Part shown: piece by piece, positions 20,608 to 30,564 of the stretch
How the letters are laid out: each line of letters opens with the position of its first letter
How positions within the stretch are numbered: the first letter of the stretch is position 1
Assembly: GCA_039105265.1 (NCBI GenBank)
Contig: JAPFFF010000056.1
Location: 496,001-560,000, forward strand
DNA: 64,000 bases
Origin: Tritrichomonas musculus
Taxonomy: Eukaryota > Parabasalia > Tritrichomonadida > Tritrichomonadidae
Reading direction: 5' to 3'
Made by a program: the position numbers and the translations under genes
Notes under the pieces: model-generated
What the model saw: only the letters and a program-made list of their open reading frames with translations
What the model was told of the DNA's origin: nothing
The model's database searches: none

Positions 20608-21351
20608 ATGAACCAAAAAAACGCATTTTATACAGATAATTTGCAAGATCCTGAATCCAATGTTCTTATTTCTATTTTAGATTCGCGTATAGAACAAGTT
20701 GACGCACTTACTCTCCCTAGTGATGTACATCGAAAAGATATTGTACAAGCAATTCAAAAGATTGAATCATATCCCAAGCGTCTTTCATCAATTCTCGATT
20801 ATTTAATCGATTATACTTATCATCTTAATTTAGAACTTAGTCAGAAAGATGAGCAATTGAAAGAAACTCTTGAAGAACTTGCTCATTTAAAAAAGTTTCA
20901 AGAATCGAATTTTACCGAAATTAAATCTCCAAATAAAATACAAAACTTTTATAATAATCGTTCTATTAATGATTCATGCTTTGAAGAATCACTAAACTCA
21001 CTCAAAAAAATCCAAAAAGATCAAAGCAAAATTAATAATGATGACTACATTTTGTCTTTGAAAAAGATAAATGCTAAAGAAGGAAGATTATATCAATCTT
21101 TAAATTTGATTGTTGAAGAAAACCAACAACTTCACAGAATTAACAATGAACTGACTAGCAAGATAGAAAAAATTTCGAATGTAAAATGTTTCAATGAAAA
21201 TAATCTTTCTGACACCGATGACGATTTCAATATTGATCACAAGGTTGACATTTCAGAACTAAAAGACCAATTCAATCAAATTGAGTCAGATCTTGTTAGA
21301 TTGAAAGAGCAAGTTCAACACAAATTTTGTTTGATGCATTCAAAAAAATAA
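20608..21351 (+). CDS. Coiled-coil protein of unknown function
   Basis: 247 aa from the first ATG (20608); the frame is open further 5' to a TTG at 20569, but the Inr-like TCACA lies between, so 20608 is preferred. Residues about 10-65 form a helical segment rich in charged residues. Long heptad-like stretches follow at about 60-95, 120-180 and 215-240 (for example LNLELSQKDEQLKETLEEL). No catalytic motif, signal peptide or membrane segment. The size and coiled-coil content would suit a cytoskeletal, centriolar or tethering subunit, but nothing identifies it. Convergent with the F5/8 C gene, 374 bp apart. Confidence 0.75.
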   Translation: MNQKNAFYTDNLQDPESNVLISILDSRIEQVDALTLPSDVHRKDIVQAIQKIESYPKRLSSILDYLIDYTYHLNLELSQKDEQLKETLEELAHLKKFQESNFTEIKSPNKIQNFYNNRSINDSCFEESLNSLKKIQKDQSKINNDDYILSLKKINAKEGRLYQSLNLIVEENQQLHRINNELTSKIEKISNVKCFNENNLSDTDDDFNIDHKVDISELKDQFNQIESDLVRLKEQVQHKFCLMHSKK

Positions 21352-21725
21352 TTTGTTTATTTGTATAAAAAATATTTTAGATTTTTGTTGTATCATGTTC
21401 TTTTCTATTGGATGCATTAACTCTCTATAATATTTGTATTCGGTTAAATTACTATTATCAATTACAGATATCTGGAAGTGAATTTGGAATTACATCAAAT
21501 AATAATAAAAGAAATGATCGTTCTATTATCGAATAAAACATATTTGTAAGATTATATTATATTATATCTTCAATAAATTCAATTATTCTAATAATCTTTC
21601 GTTCGAGATAGATATGTCTGAGGAAACCTTTTGCATAATAAATAATATAATTGAAATTTCGATAGTAATCTGAATAATAAAATATCTGCTATAAAAGAAT
21701 TCTTTATATTATATCAATTTAATAT
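21352..21725. other. Intergenic interval between convergent genes
   Basis: AT-rich, with TTATATTATATTATATC near 21551; probably the two 3' UTRs. Nothing else seen. Confidence 0.5.
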
Positions 21726-22691
21726 TTATTTATCAAAACGAATATCACCAAAGAGTTCGATGTTCCTAAATCGCATCTTATAATTTCTGTCAGAACTCTT
21801 TCCTCTCATCATTATTCTAATAGAACGAACATAAACATCATTTTCAATTGAAATAGTAACTTCAGGATGTTCTTGTGTAATTTCAGCGCAATCGAGTACT
21901 TTATCAAGAACAATTTTTTTGTCATCTTTGGTAAAGCCTTCAAGGTCCCAGCTAACAAATCTGCCAAGCCCATTTGAACATCCAACTCGAAGTCGGTATT
22001 TCTTTATCTTAACTGAAAAATCAATGAAATCTATCTTAACATATGAATTAGAAACGTTTTGTGATAACCAGTGGTTGCCATCCCATTTTGAATCAACAAT
22101 GCTATTTAATAATCTCTTTTCATAAACATCAAAAGAATTACCATTGATTTCAACTACACCAGCATCCACTGGATTTTTTTCATATTTGTCATAAAGAAAT
22201 TCAAATACACCATCTTCTTCTGGCGTCAAGTGTGATTTAGTTGATACTGCAAGTGAATGTGCACTTTTATGATCTCCATCGGCTATATCTTGTTGAATAC
22301 TACGTGCTTTTTTCTTCTGAGATTTATGTTCAACTTCAGAAGGTTCAGTGTCTTCTCCATAATCTTGATCATTATACTCTTCTTCTGAATCACTTGCTGG
22401 GGCAGCAGAGTTAGATTCCTCATGGAGTTTTTCTAAAGAAATTTGATCCGAAGGTGTTGTTCTAAGATATTTTTCAAGTCTGTCGAGCCTCTTTAGAATT
22501 TCGCGTAATTCTTTTCTAGATTTTGACTGCTCGGCTTTATGACGTTTTCGTTCTTCATTATGTGTTGTTTCTGCATCCTTAACATTTGAACGAAATCCTT
22601 CGAGCTCTTGCTCAAGTACTTGAATTTGATCGCAGTACTTAGCCTCAAGATTTTGGATTTTGTTTTCAAGTTCTTGAAATTGATTTTCCAT
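21726..22691 (-). CDS. Coiled-coil protein with C-terminal F5/8 type C (discoidin) domain
   Basis: 321-aa protein. Residues 1-75 are a strong coiled coil. Residues about 85-125 are acidic and disordered (DSEEEYNDQDYGEDTE). Residues about 165-320 match the F5/8 type C-like domain common in trichomonad cytoplasmic proteins, with the typical WLSQN, YRLRVG and IRIMMRG strands and an IELFG ending. There is no signal peptide, so it is probably intracellular, unlike animal discoidin domains. Related trichomonad proteins often combine this domain with BTB-like or coiled-coil regions. The ligand is unknown. AAAAAGTT lies 45 bp upstream on the gene strand. Confidence 0.85.
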   Translation of the reverse strand: MENQFQELENKIQNLEAKYCDQIQVLEQELEGFRSNVKDAETTHNEERKRHKAEQSKSRKELREILKRLDRLEKYLRTTPSDQISLEKLHEESNSAAPASDSEEEYNDQDYGEDTEPSEVEHKSQKKKARSIQQDIADGDHKSAHSLAVSTKSHLTPEEDGVFEFLYDKYEKNPVDAGVVEINGNSFDVYEKRLLNSIVDSKWDGNHWLSQNVSNSYVKIDFIDFSVKIKKYRLRVGCSNGLGRFVSWDLEGFTKDDKKIVLDKVLDCAEITQEHPEVTISIENDVYVRSIRIMMRGKSSDRNYKMRFRNIELFGDIRFDK

Positions 22692-22735
22692 GCAAAGATT
22701 AATTATTCTTCTTAAGAGATTTTAACTGAGAAGAA

Positions 22736-22743
22736 AACTTTTT
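22736..22743 (-). promoter_or_regulatory. AAAAAGTT upstream motif of the F5/8 C gene
   Basis: Gene-strand AAAAAGTT, 45 bases before the start codon, in the same position as in the SCYL2-like and ankyrin genes. Confidence 0.35.
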
Positions 22744-23659
22744 GATTAATTATTTTTTCTGTTCTGTTTCAATTTTCAATACTACGAATACGTTTATTTA
22801 ATAAATCCTATTGAAATATTGAGCATGAAAAAAAAACGGTTATCATCATTTCACTGTATTTAAAAAAAAAACAGAAAAAAACTTAAATCTGGTTTTATCA
22901 TACTGTGTCTGTTTTATTTTAAATTATTAAATCTAAGATCTTCTTTGCTATGAAAAAAATATTGATTCAAAAAAGTGATTATCCCGCCAAAAATTTTCGA
23001 ATTTTTTAAACTCATTGATATATATATATATATATATTTCTGTCAAGCCTAGTATATATATTATTTAGCAAACTTGATTTTTGTTTAAAAGCGTTAAATA
23101 TTCATAACAACAACTTGATTTTATACATTTGATAATATTATTATTTTTGGGAATGCGATTGAATTCAATGATAATTGAAGCAAAAGAGCCAAACATGAAA
23201 TAGCATCATAAACAAAAGCTGCTTTTCATATCCAAAAAAAAATCAAATAGTATCTTGTATAAACTGATATAACAAATAATGAATATAATGTTCTTTCAAA
23301 AAAAAATTGATCAATGATTATTTTCATTTTATTATAACTAGTTTGATATAAATAAATATATGTTTGATGTAATGTCTTATTCATTAAATACCTTGTATTG
23401 ATTTGATGAAAGTGAATTGTTTGTAATGCAATTTATTCTTGGCAAATAACAAATAGCAAATGTCATTGAAAATGAACCAAATCCTCCAATCGAATCTTTC
23501 CTATATTTTATTTTAGAAAAGCATGGGTTTTGCTCTAGCTTTGTCGTTTGCTACATTTAATATATTTAATGGATCAAAAGTTCATGGAATGATTCTAAGA
23601 AAAGAAAATATCTGGTGAATAGAAGTGAATTCAATTAATTAATTGAAAAAAAAAAAAAG
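22744..23659. other. Intergenic interval with a TA microsatellite
   Basis: No supported gene. A (TA)n run lies at about 23019-23036. The remainder is AT-rich with scattered short frames. Confidence 0.5.
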
Positions 23660-24415
23660 CTAGGCTTTTGTGTCCATATAAAAAAGTGTCCATTTAAATT
23701 CAAAAAGTGAGCTTGGATACAAAATTTTGTTCGTTATTATTTGAGAACTATTGAGTGTCCAAAATATCCATTTGGACACATTTATTTCAATTTTGGATAC
23801 ACTCTTAATTTTCAATTAATTAATTCCAATGAATTAAATGGATATTTGATCGTCGTGGTTAAATAATAAATGAGATTGTAAATATTATTATACATAAATA
23901 TTTATTTATATTGTTTAATATTTTTATTAATTTATTATTTAATCTTTGTTATAATATTATTTATTTGATTTGTAAATTACATATTCTTAAATTTTATTCA
24001 ATATATTATAATATTTTTAATTTTTTTTTTATTTTAAAAATATATTTTTATATATTTATATAGTAATGAAATAATGAAGAAATAATACATATAATTACAT
24101 TTTTACGAAAATATTTTTAATTTTGTTAAAGAAAAAAAATTGAGAGTATTATTCAAAATTTAAGAAAAAAAAATATATCGACTTTCACTTTTTTTCTTTA
24201 GCAAGACAAATTAAAAAATGTAGAAAAATGAATATGATATTTTCGTTTTTTTACAAAAGAAATATTATATGTCCAAAAAAAAATTTATGGACACAGATAT
24301 TCAAAAAATACTCTCAAAAAGAGGATTTTTAAAAATTTTGTATCCATCAAAATTCTTAAAGCTTCATCAAAAAGTTAGAAAATGGAAACTTTTTTATATG
24401 GACACAAAAGCCTAG
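23660..24415. mobile_element. 756-bp element with 28-bp perfect inverted repeats
   Basis: The ends 23660-23687 and 24388-24415 are perfect reverse complements beginning CTAGGCTTTTGTGTCCATAT. The interior is non-coding and carries several further copies of the end word TGTCCAT/TGGACAC. Poly(A) on both sides hides any target duplication. Non-autonomous DNA element; superfamily not assigned. Confidence 0.75.
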
Positions 24416-24881
24416 AAAAAAAGTGACATTTATCAATTTAATTGAGTGATTTATAGTGAAAAAAAACTTTTTTATTCAAAATTTTCAATTAAACCATTAT
24501 AAAAAAAGAAAATTCAAGGTGTAACGATTATGACATAGAAAAAATAATTTTTTATAAAAATTTATGATCAATGATTTATCTTAAAATATTTAAATAATTT
24601 ATTTTTAATTTTTCTTAATCTATCTTTAAAATATATAATAGAATATAATAATTTCTTTAAATTTTGAAATAATTAGTCTATTATTAAAATAATCGTAAAA
24701 CAAATATTTTAGATTTTATACATTCAAATTATAGTTACTAATATTTGGTTGTAAAGCATCATTATATTAAAAAAGAAATATGTTTTAATTATAAAAGTTT
24801 TTTTCTATGAAATTTCGTGATTACGATAAAAAAGCATCCAATTTCAAAAAAAAACTAAAATCTTTAATACGATAAATTGTA
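24416..24881. other. Intergenic interval
   Basis: AT-rich; nothing recognised apart from the promoter-proximal Inr-like site at its end. Confidence 0.5.
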
Positions 24882-24886
24882 TCATT
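24882..24886 (+). promoter_or_regulatory. Inr-like TCATT
   Basis: TCATT with its A 15 bases before the ATG at 24899; the position and match fit the trichomonad Inr. Confidence 0.45.
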
Positions 24887-24898
24887 TAAGCGCGGAAC

Positions 24899-25957
24899 AT
24901 GACTCAAACAGAGCAAGATGATCAATTTATTAATTCGTATATGATAACAAATGATGATGATCAAGATTCAGTAGCAGTTAAAACGTCGTTTTGTCCTCAT
25001 ATTCGATGGTTTCCATTTATTATTGCCATAATATTCTTTCTTCTCGGATTAGTCAATATGATTGTTTTTTATGTCATTCCAGATTTAAAAATAAAAGAGA
25101 ATAAGCGAAAATTGCCTGATGCACGATTTCAGGAACCAAATCCTGTTTTAATATTCATTCATTTTCTCTTTCATTCGTGTGTCATGCTTTTTGGGATTTC
25201 GTTGCTATTATTTGCTTTAAGAGGATTTGTGATAAAGCATACATACATAATTATAATTCTCTTGATAGTAACGTGTTCGTTGACATTCATATTTTGGGTT
25301 ACTTATGCATCTTTGTCTTTAGTTTCTACGCATGATCCAGAACAAAAAATCAATATTGATCAAATTATATCATTGACACAAAATGATTCCCCTATAGATT
25401 TTGCGTTCGTCTTCTCTAAAGATACTGTCAAAATTCGTGACTGTTACAGAAATCCCAATTCTGGTCAACTTGTCTGTACAAACAGATACCTTCCCTGTTA
25501 TTCAGAGACTGGTGTTTCTATTCCCTTAAAATCAAAAGTCACTAGCGCTGAATTCGATTTTTCAAGAGTTCCTGATATTTTTTATTTCGAAATTATCCAA
25601 GAAATAAATAAATCTGCTGAGTTTTCCACAGTATATGATAAAATTGTTGATGACATTGATGAATGTGACTACTGGGATAAAGATGTTGAATATTATCCAA
25701 TCATTAATGCTACATATATTGTGTCTAGATCAACTACGCCATCATATTTGACGCATCGAACTCGAATCCTATCAGCTACTTTTGGTGTTGGGCTTTATTA
25801 TGAAATGTACACAAAATCAATTCCTTTTATTAGTTACCAACAGGAAATAAATATTGACGTAGATCCAAAAGTAAATTATGATAATATTTGGACTTCCGAA
25901 AGTTGTAGTGAATATGGTCAATGCAGCCAATTGAATCAAAAGCCAACACCGAAATAA
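24899..25957 (+). CDS. Three-helix membrane protein with extracytoplasmic C-terminal domain
   Basis: 352 aa, unrecognised family. Membrane helices at about residues 39-60, 82-106 and 114-138, then a domain of about 210 residues. That domain holds scattered cysteines (DCYRN, LVCTN, LPCYS, DECDYW, SCSEYGQCS) that could form disulphides, so it probably faces the lumen or outside. There is no cleavable signal peptide; the first 30 residues are polar and acidic. I considered CDC50/LEM3, but the topology and hallmark motifs do not fit. Convergent with the BspA-like gene, 154 bp between stops. Probably trichomonad-specific. Confidence 0.75.
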   Translation: MTQTEQDDQFINSYMITNDDDQDSVAVKTSFCPHIRWFPFIIAIIFFLLGLVNMIVFYVIPDLKIKENKRKLPDARFQEPNPVLIFIHFLFHSCVMLFGISLLLFALRGFVIKHTYIIIILLIVTCSLTFIFWVTYASLSLVSTHDPEQKINIDQIISLTQNDSPIDFAFVFSKDTVKIRDCYRNPNSGQLVCTNRYLPCYSETGVSIPLKSKVTSAEFDFSRVPDIFYFEIIQEINKSAEFSTVYDKIVDDIDECDYWDKDVEYYPIINATYIVSRSTTPSYLTHRTRILSATFGVGLYYEMYTKSIPFISYQQEINIDVDPKVNYDNIWTSESCSEYGQCSQLNQKPTPK

Positions 25958-26111
25958 AGGTGAATTAAGCACTTTTTATTGAAAAGTGTAATCCTAAATA
26001 TTTTCGAATAAAAATTGAAATTTAATTGCAAAACCTATTTTATTAAATAATTGCTTGCCTAAATAAATTGCAAACAAAAAAAAAAAAAAAACTAAAAAAA
26101 TAATAACTAAT

Positions 26112-29100
26112 CTAAATTGTATTATTAAAAGTTTCTAATAAATTTGAACGTTGAGTTTCATTTTCATCACTATTCCTTTTACAAAGGACAAATGCGATTG
26201 CAATGACAAGGCCAACGACGATCACTCCCAAAAATGAAATAACAACGATAGCGATTATTTTCAAAGTTCTATTTTTCTTCGATTTTCCTCCGCTATTTGG
26301 CCGTGCCGATGATGAAGATGAAGATTGAGAGCCAGTTGGTTCCAAAGTAGAAGGAGTTGTTGGATTCGATTCAGTTGGAGGGAAATGCGACATAGAAATG
26401 GACAAAGAAGCAGAAGATGAAGAAGGAATGGAAGTAGAAGAAGAAGAAGAAGAAGAAGTTGTAGTCGATGATGATGATGATGATGATATTGAAGGTTCAT
26501 CAGTTGGTGGTGTTGTTGGTACTATTGAAGTGTCGCTCGATTGTGTCTCCTTTTTAATCGGCAATGAGCAGAATGATTGGTTTTGGTACGAGCCTTCTGT
26601 CAATATCACCTGATTATCAGGAAGTCCGATGCTTGACTTGCAATCAGGCTCCAATGAACCTTTGTAGGCAACCTTGTCAAATTTGGTCGACGAGAAGGCA
26701 GAACTTCCGATCATTGCCAGCTCAGGAAGAGTCAAAGATCCGCCCATTGAAGAGCAGCCATCGAATGACGAGGGCCCAATCGCCTTCAAACTCTCCGGGA
26801 GCGACAAGCCAGTGAGTCCCTGGCATCCAGAAAAGGCTCCTTCGCCGATTTCAGAGACTTTGTCTGGAATATTCAAAGGGCCAGTCAACTTGGCGCATCC
26901 AGAGAAAGTCCTCGGCGCAACCGCGTCGATCTCAGGAGGCAACGTCAGCTCCCCGCTGAATGACGAGCAGTCCAAGAAGGCGCCGGAGCCGATTGACTTT
27001 GTTCCAGCCGGAATTGACAGTTTTCCGGCCAGTGAAGAGCAGTGCGCGAATGCTCTTTCGCCGATCGAATTCAGCGATGAAGGAAGCTGCAGCTCGGTGA
27101 GTCCTGTGCAGCCGCTGAAGGCTTCGTCGTCGATTATCTTCACCGAGTCGGGGATGATCAACTTTCCGCTCAGTTTGGAGCAGCCGGCGAAAGACCTGAA
27201 GCCGATGCGAGTGACGGTTTTTGGCAGTGTCAGCTGGCCTCCATAATTTGTGCATCCTTCGAAGAGGCGGTCTTCGATGGTCTTCATTGTTGCAGGTATC
27301 GTGAACGCTGTGATTCCAGTGCAGCCGGAGAAGACTCCCTTTCCGATGCTCGTCACAGTCGACGGGATGTCGAGGCCCGCCTTTATTCCCGTGCAGTCTT
27401 TGAAGGCGTTCTTCCCAATTGCTTTCACAGAGCTCGGAATCTCAAACAGCCGCGTCATCCCGGTGCAGCCCTCGAAAGAACTCTCGCCCAGAGAGGTGAC
27501 TGAGCTTGGGATCGAGAAAGAAGTCACGCCAGTGCACCCTTCAAAGGTCGCCCTCGGGATCTCTTTGATTGTGTTCGGAACAGAAACGGTGTTTGTCAGT
27601 CCAGTGCAGCCCGCAAAGCAGCCTTCGCCAATCTGCGTCACAGAAGACGCGACGTCCAACGATGTGAAGCCCGTGCAGTCAGAGAAGCAGCCGTCGCCGA
27701 TCTCAATGACTGTATCTGGAATGGTCAAGGTGCCGGTGAAGCCGGTGCAGCCCGAGAAGGCGTTGTTCTTGATCACTTTGACGTTCTTCGTGATGTTCAA
27801 AAAGCCGGTCAAGCCGGAGCAGCCGGCAAAGGCGCAACCATTGACTGTTGCAATCGACTCTGGCGTCTTGAATTCGCCGCTGAAGCCAGAGCAGCCAAAG
27901 AACGCTTCCTCTTCAAGACTCGTCACACTGTCGGGAACGACAAGCTGGCCCGTGAAGCCGGAGCATCGAAAGAAAGCTGACCTCTTAATAGACGTGACAG
28001 AAGACGGAATGCTCAATGAGCCGGTGAAGCCGGTGCAGCCAGAGAAGGCTTCAATTCCGATCGTTTTCACGCCGTCCGGAATGGTCAGCTGTGTGAAGCC
28101 AGAACAGCCCGAGAAGGCGCCCTTGTAAATAGTTGTCGTCGTGCCCGGAATTGCCAACGATTGCTTGAATCCGGAGCAATCTTTAAAGGCGCACTCGTGG
28201 ATCGTTGTGACAGAGTCTGGAATCGTCAGAGAGCCGTCAAAGCCAGAGCAGCCAGAGAAGGCGTAGCTGCCAATTGACGTGACTGCCTCTGGTATCGAAA
28301 GCGACCCTTTAATGCCAGAGCAGCCAAAGAAGGCGTGGTCGCCGATCGTCTTGATCGACGGAGGAATCGTCAATGCATTGAATTTCAAACAGCCTGCGAA
28401 AACAGACTTGTAAATCGTCTTCATTGCTGATGGAATCGACAATGTTCCAGTGAAGGACGAGCAGCCTGAGAAGGCGCCTTCGTAAATGGACGAAAGCGAA
28501 GCTGGAAGTGAAAGACCGGTGAGGCTGGAGCAGCCATAAAATGCATTCTTATAAATTTTCTCCACTGAGTCTGGAATGGTCAATGTGTCAGAAAACTTAG
28601 AACAGCCTTCAAATGCGCTTTCATAAATGAGAGTAACGGTGGTTGGAATGGTCAATTTGCCGGTGAATCCAGAACAGCCTTTGAATGCCTCGTTTTCAAT
28701 TTTGTCAATTGAATTGGGTAACGTTAACGTTCCCGAAAATCCAGAACAGCCGGAGAAGCAGCCCTTTGACATCGTTTTGACGGAATTGGGAATCGATAAG
28801 GATCCTGAAAGACTTGTGCATCCACTGAATGCTTCGGTTCCAATTGTCACAACAGAATTACCTAATGTCAAAGTTCCCTTGAAGCCTGAGCAGCCAGAAA
28901 ATGCTCCTTCTTCAATTGTCTTGCATGAATTTGGAATAGTGATGGTGTAAATGAAACCTGAGCATTTCAAAAAGGCATAACTGCCAATAGATGATACTGA
29001 TGTTGATATTGATAAGGCCCCATCAAAACCAGAGCATTCCGAAAAGGCACCATGTTCAATTGTGTTGCATGTGTTAGGTATGGACAAAGATCCTTTGAAT

Positions 29101-30089
29101 CCTGAGCATTGTAAAAAGGCATTCATTTTGATAGCTGTAAGTTTGTTGGAGAGGGTCAAAGTGCCATCAAAACTTGAACAATATGAAAAGGCAAAATCAT
29201 CAATTGATGTAACTGAATTGGGTATCGTCAATGAGCCTTTAATCTTTGAACAATATGAAAATGCATTTTCTGGGATGGCAGTAACTTTATCAGAAATAGT
29301 TAATGTGCCATTAAAGTTATGACAATCATAAAATGCTTTGGTGCCTATGCTGGTTACTGAATTAGGAATTAATAATGAATTGATAAATCCTGTGCAGCCG
29401 TAAAAAGCAGAATTGCCAATATTTTGAAGAGATTGACTGAGTGTTAATGAACCTGCGAATCCTAAACAGTATGAAAAAGCATAATGTCCAATTGATGTAA
29501 CTTTATTTGGAATTGTTAAAGAGCCTGTAAATTTGGAACAGGATGAAAATGCATATTGTCCAATTAATGTAAGTGAATCTGGAAGTGTCAATGAGCCTGT
29601 AAACTCTGAACAATCTAAAAATGCTGAATCTTCAATTGACGTAACATATTTTGATATTGATAAAGTGCCTGTAAATCCATAACAATTATAAAATGATCTG
29701 TAAGAAATAATTTCAACTGATTTTGGAATTGATAATGAGCCTATAAAACCATAGCAATTTGAAAATGTGTTGGATTCAATTGATGTAATATAATTTGAAA
29801 GTGTCAGCGAACCATCAAATCCAGTGCATTCAGAAAAAGCGTATTGACCAATTGATGTAACACTATCAGGAATGATTAATGACCCTGTAAGTCCTGAGCA
29901 TCCCACAAACGCGTATGATCCTATTTTTTTAACTGTATCTGGAATTGTTAATGATCCTGTAAATTTTGAGCAGTATGCATATTGATAATCTGGAATTCTT
30001 GTTGATCCAGCTGGAATTGTGAGTGTACCTGATGAACACTCAGATATTGATGATACTTTGTATAAAAATAAACATAGTAAAAAAATCAT
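26112..30089 (-). CDS. BspA-like leucine-rich repeat surface protein
   Basis: 1325-aa type I membrane protein. Residues 1-15 are a signal peptide. Residues about 20-1160 consist of well over forty tandem LRR_5/TpLRR units of about 23-24 residues with the pattern SLTIPxSVTSIGxxAFxxCSGFxG. A Ser/Thr/Pro-rich stalk follows (about 1165-1268), then a membrane helix (about 1275-1300) and a 25-residue cytoplasmic tail. BspA-like proteins form a very large trichomonad family implicated in adhesion to host cells or bacteria. The N-terminal repeats are encoded by AT-rich DNA while those encoded by 26640-28600 are GC-richer and more uniform, so the GC content of the gene rises from 5' to 3'. An Inr-like TCATT lies 13-17 bp upstream. 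Antisense frames up to 292 codons are by-products of the repeats. Confidence 0.95.
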   Translation of the reverse strand: MIFLLCLFLYKVSSISECSSGTLTIPAGSTRIPDYQYAYCSKFTGSLTIPDTVKKIGSYAFVGCSGLTGSLIIPDSVTSIGQYAFSECTGFDGSLTLSNYITSIESNTFSNCYGFIGSLSIPKSVEIISYRSFYNCYGFTGTLSISKYVTSIEDSAFLDCSEFTGSLTLPDSLTLIGQYAFSSCSKFTGSLTIPNKVTSIGHYAFSYCLGFAGSLTLSQSLQNIGNSAFYGCTGFINSLLIPNSVTSIGTKAFYDCHNFNGTLTISDKVTAIPENAFSYCSKIKGSLTIPNSVTSIDDFAFSYCSSFDGTLTLSNKLTAIKMNAFLQCSGFKGSLSIPNTCNTIEHGAFSECSGFDGALSISTSVSSIGSYAFLKCSGFIYTITIPNSCKTIEEGAFSGCSGFKGTLTLGNSVVTIGTEAFSGCTSLSGSLSIPNSVKTMSKGCFSGCSGFSGTLTLPNSIDKIENEAFKGCSGFTGKLTIPTTVTLIYESAFEGCSKFSDTLTIPDSVEKIYKNAFYGCSSLTGLSLPASLSSIYEGAFSGCSSFTGTLSIPSAMKTIYKSVFAGCLKFNALTIPPSIKTIGDHAFFGCSGIKGSLSIPEAVTSIGSYAFSGCSGFDGSLTIPDSVTTIHECAFKDCSGFKQSLAIPGTTTTIYKGAFSGCSGFTQLTIPDGVKTIGIEAFSGCTGFTGSLSIPSSVTSIKRSAFFRCSGFTGQLVVPDSVTSLEEEAFFGCSGFSGEFKTPESIATVNGCAFAGCSGLTGFLNITKNVKVIKNNAFSGCTGFTGTLTIPDTVIEIGDGCFSDCTGFTSLDVASSVTQIGEGCFAGCTGLTNTVSVPNTIKEIPRATFEGCTGVTSFSIPSSVTSLGESSFEGCTGMTRLFEIPSSVKAIGKNAFKDCTGIKAGLDIPSTVTSIGKGVFSGCTGITAFTIPATMKTIEDRLFEGCTNYGGQLTLPKTVTRIGFRSFAGCSKLSGKLIIPDSVKIIDDEAFSGCTGLTELQLPSSLNSIGERAFAHCSSLAGKLSIPAGTKSIGSGAFLDCSSFSGELTLPPEIDAVAPRTFSGCAKLTGPLNIPDKVSEIGEGAFSGCQGLTGLSLPESLKAIGPSSFDGCSSMGGSLTLPELAMIGSSAFSSTKFDKVAYKGSLEPDCKSSIGLPDNQVILTEGSYQNQSFCSLPIKKETQSSDTSIVPTTPPTDEPSISSSSSSSTTTSSSSSSSTSIPSSSSASLSISMSHFPPTESNPTTPSTLEPTGSQSSSSSSARPNSGGKSKKNRTLKIIAIVVISFLGVIVVGLVIAIAFVLCKRNSDENETQRSNLLETFNNTI

Positions 30090-30101
30090 TCGAAAGATTT
30101 T

Positions 30102-30106
30102 AATGA
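30102..30106 (-). promoter_or_regulatory. Inr-like TCATT of the BspA-like gene
   Basis: Gene-strand TCATTA with its A about 15 bases before the start codon. Confidence 0.4.
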
Positions 30107-30564
30107 ATAAATTAGTATTTCAATAAAAAACAATTAAAAAAGCAAATATCTTTTATTTTTATTAATATTATTTTTATATATCTTTATATATAATAAAATT
30201 ATGGTTATTAAGTACTAATTTTATATACATTACCTGAAATAAAATATATATAAAGCAGAATATTATAAAATGTAATTTTTTTCCCAAAATATTTTGTATT
30301 GCTTAACACAAATTTGAAAGAAATAAAACTTTTTGTATATATAAAACAATTATTAAAATCTCAAATACAGAAAAAAAGCAATAAAATTTTTAAAATGCAA
30401 GTATAAAAAGTTTATAAATAATGATTCTAATTAAAGGAAAAAAGAATTGATTTTTATAAATTTGAGAATAAATCTCAGAAAAAAAAAATGAATAAATTTT
30501 TTGTTAACAATTGAAATTTTAAGGTTAAAGCAATAGTGAATGATTATCGTTTTTTTATGAAACA
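30107..30564. other. Intergenic interval
   Basis: AT-rich, nothing recognised. Confidence 0.5.

Noticed and set aside
24899-25957. CDC50/LEM3 flippase subunit
   Set aside because: Three N-terminal helices and no C-terminal helix, and the conserved CDC50 motifs are absent.
26674-28128. Long plus-strand frames (190 and 292 codons) opposite the BspA-like gene
   Set aside because: They are antisense shadows: a repeat without stops on one strand often lacks them on the other. The coding signal, signal peptide and membrane helix are all on the minus strand.
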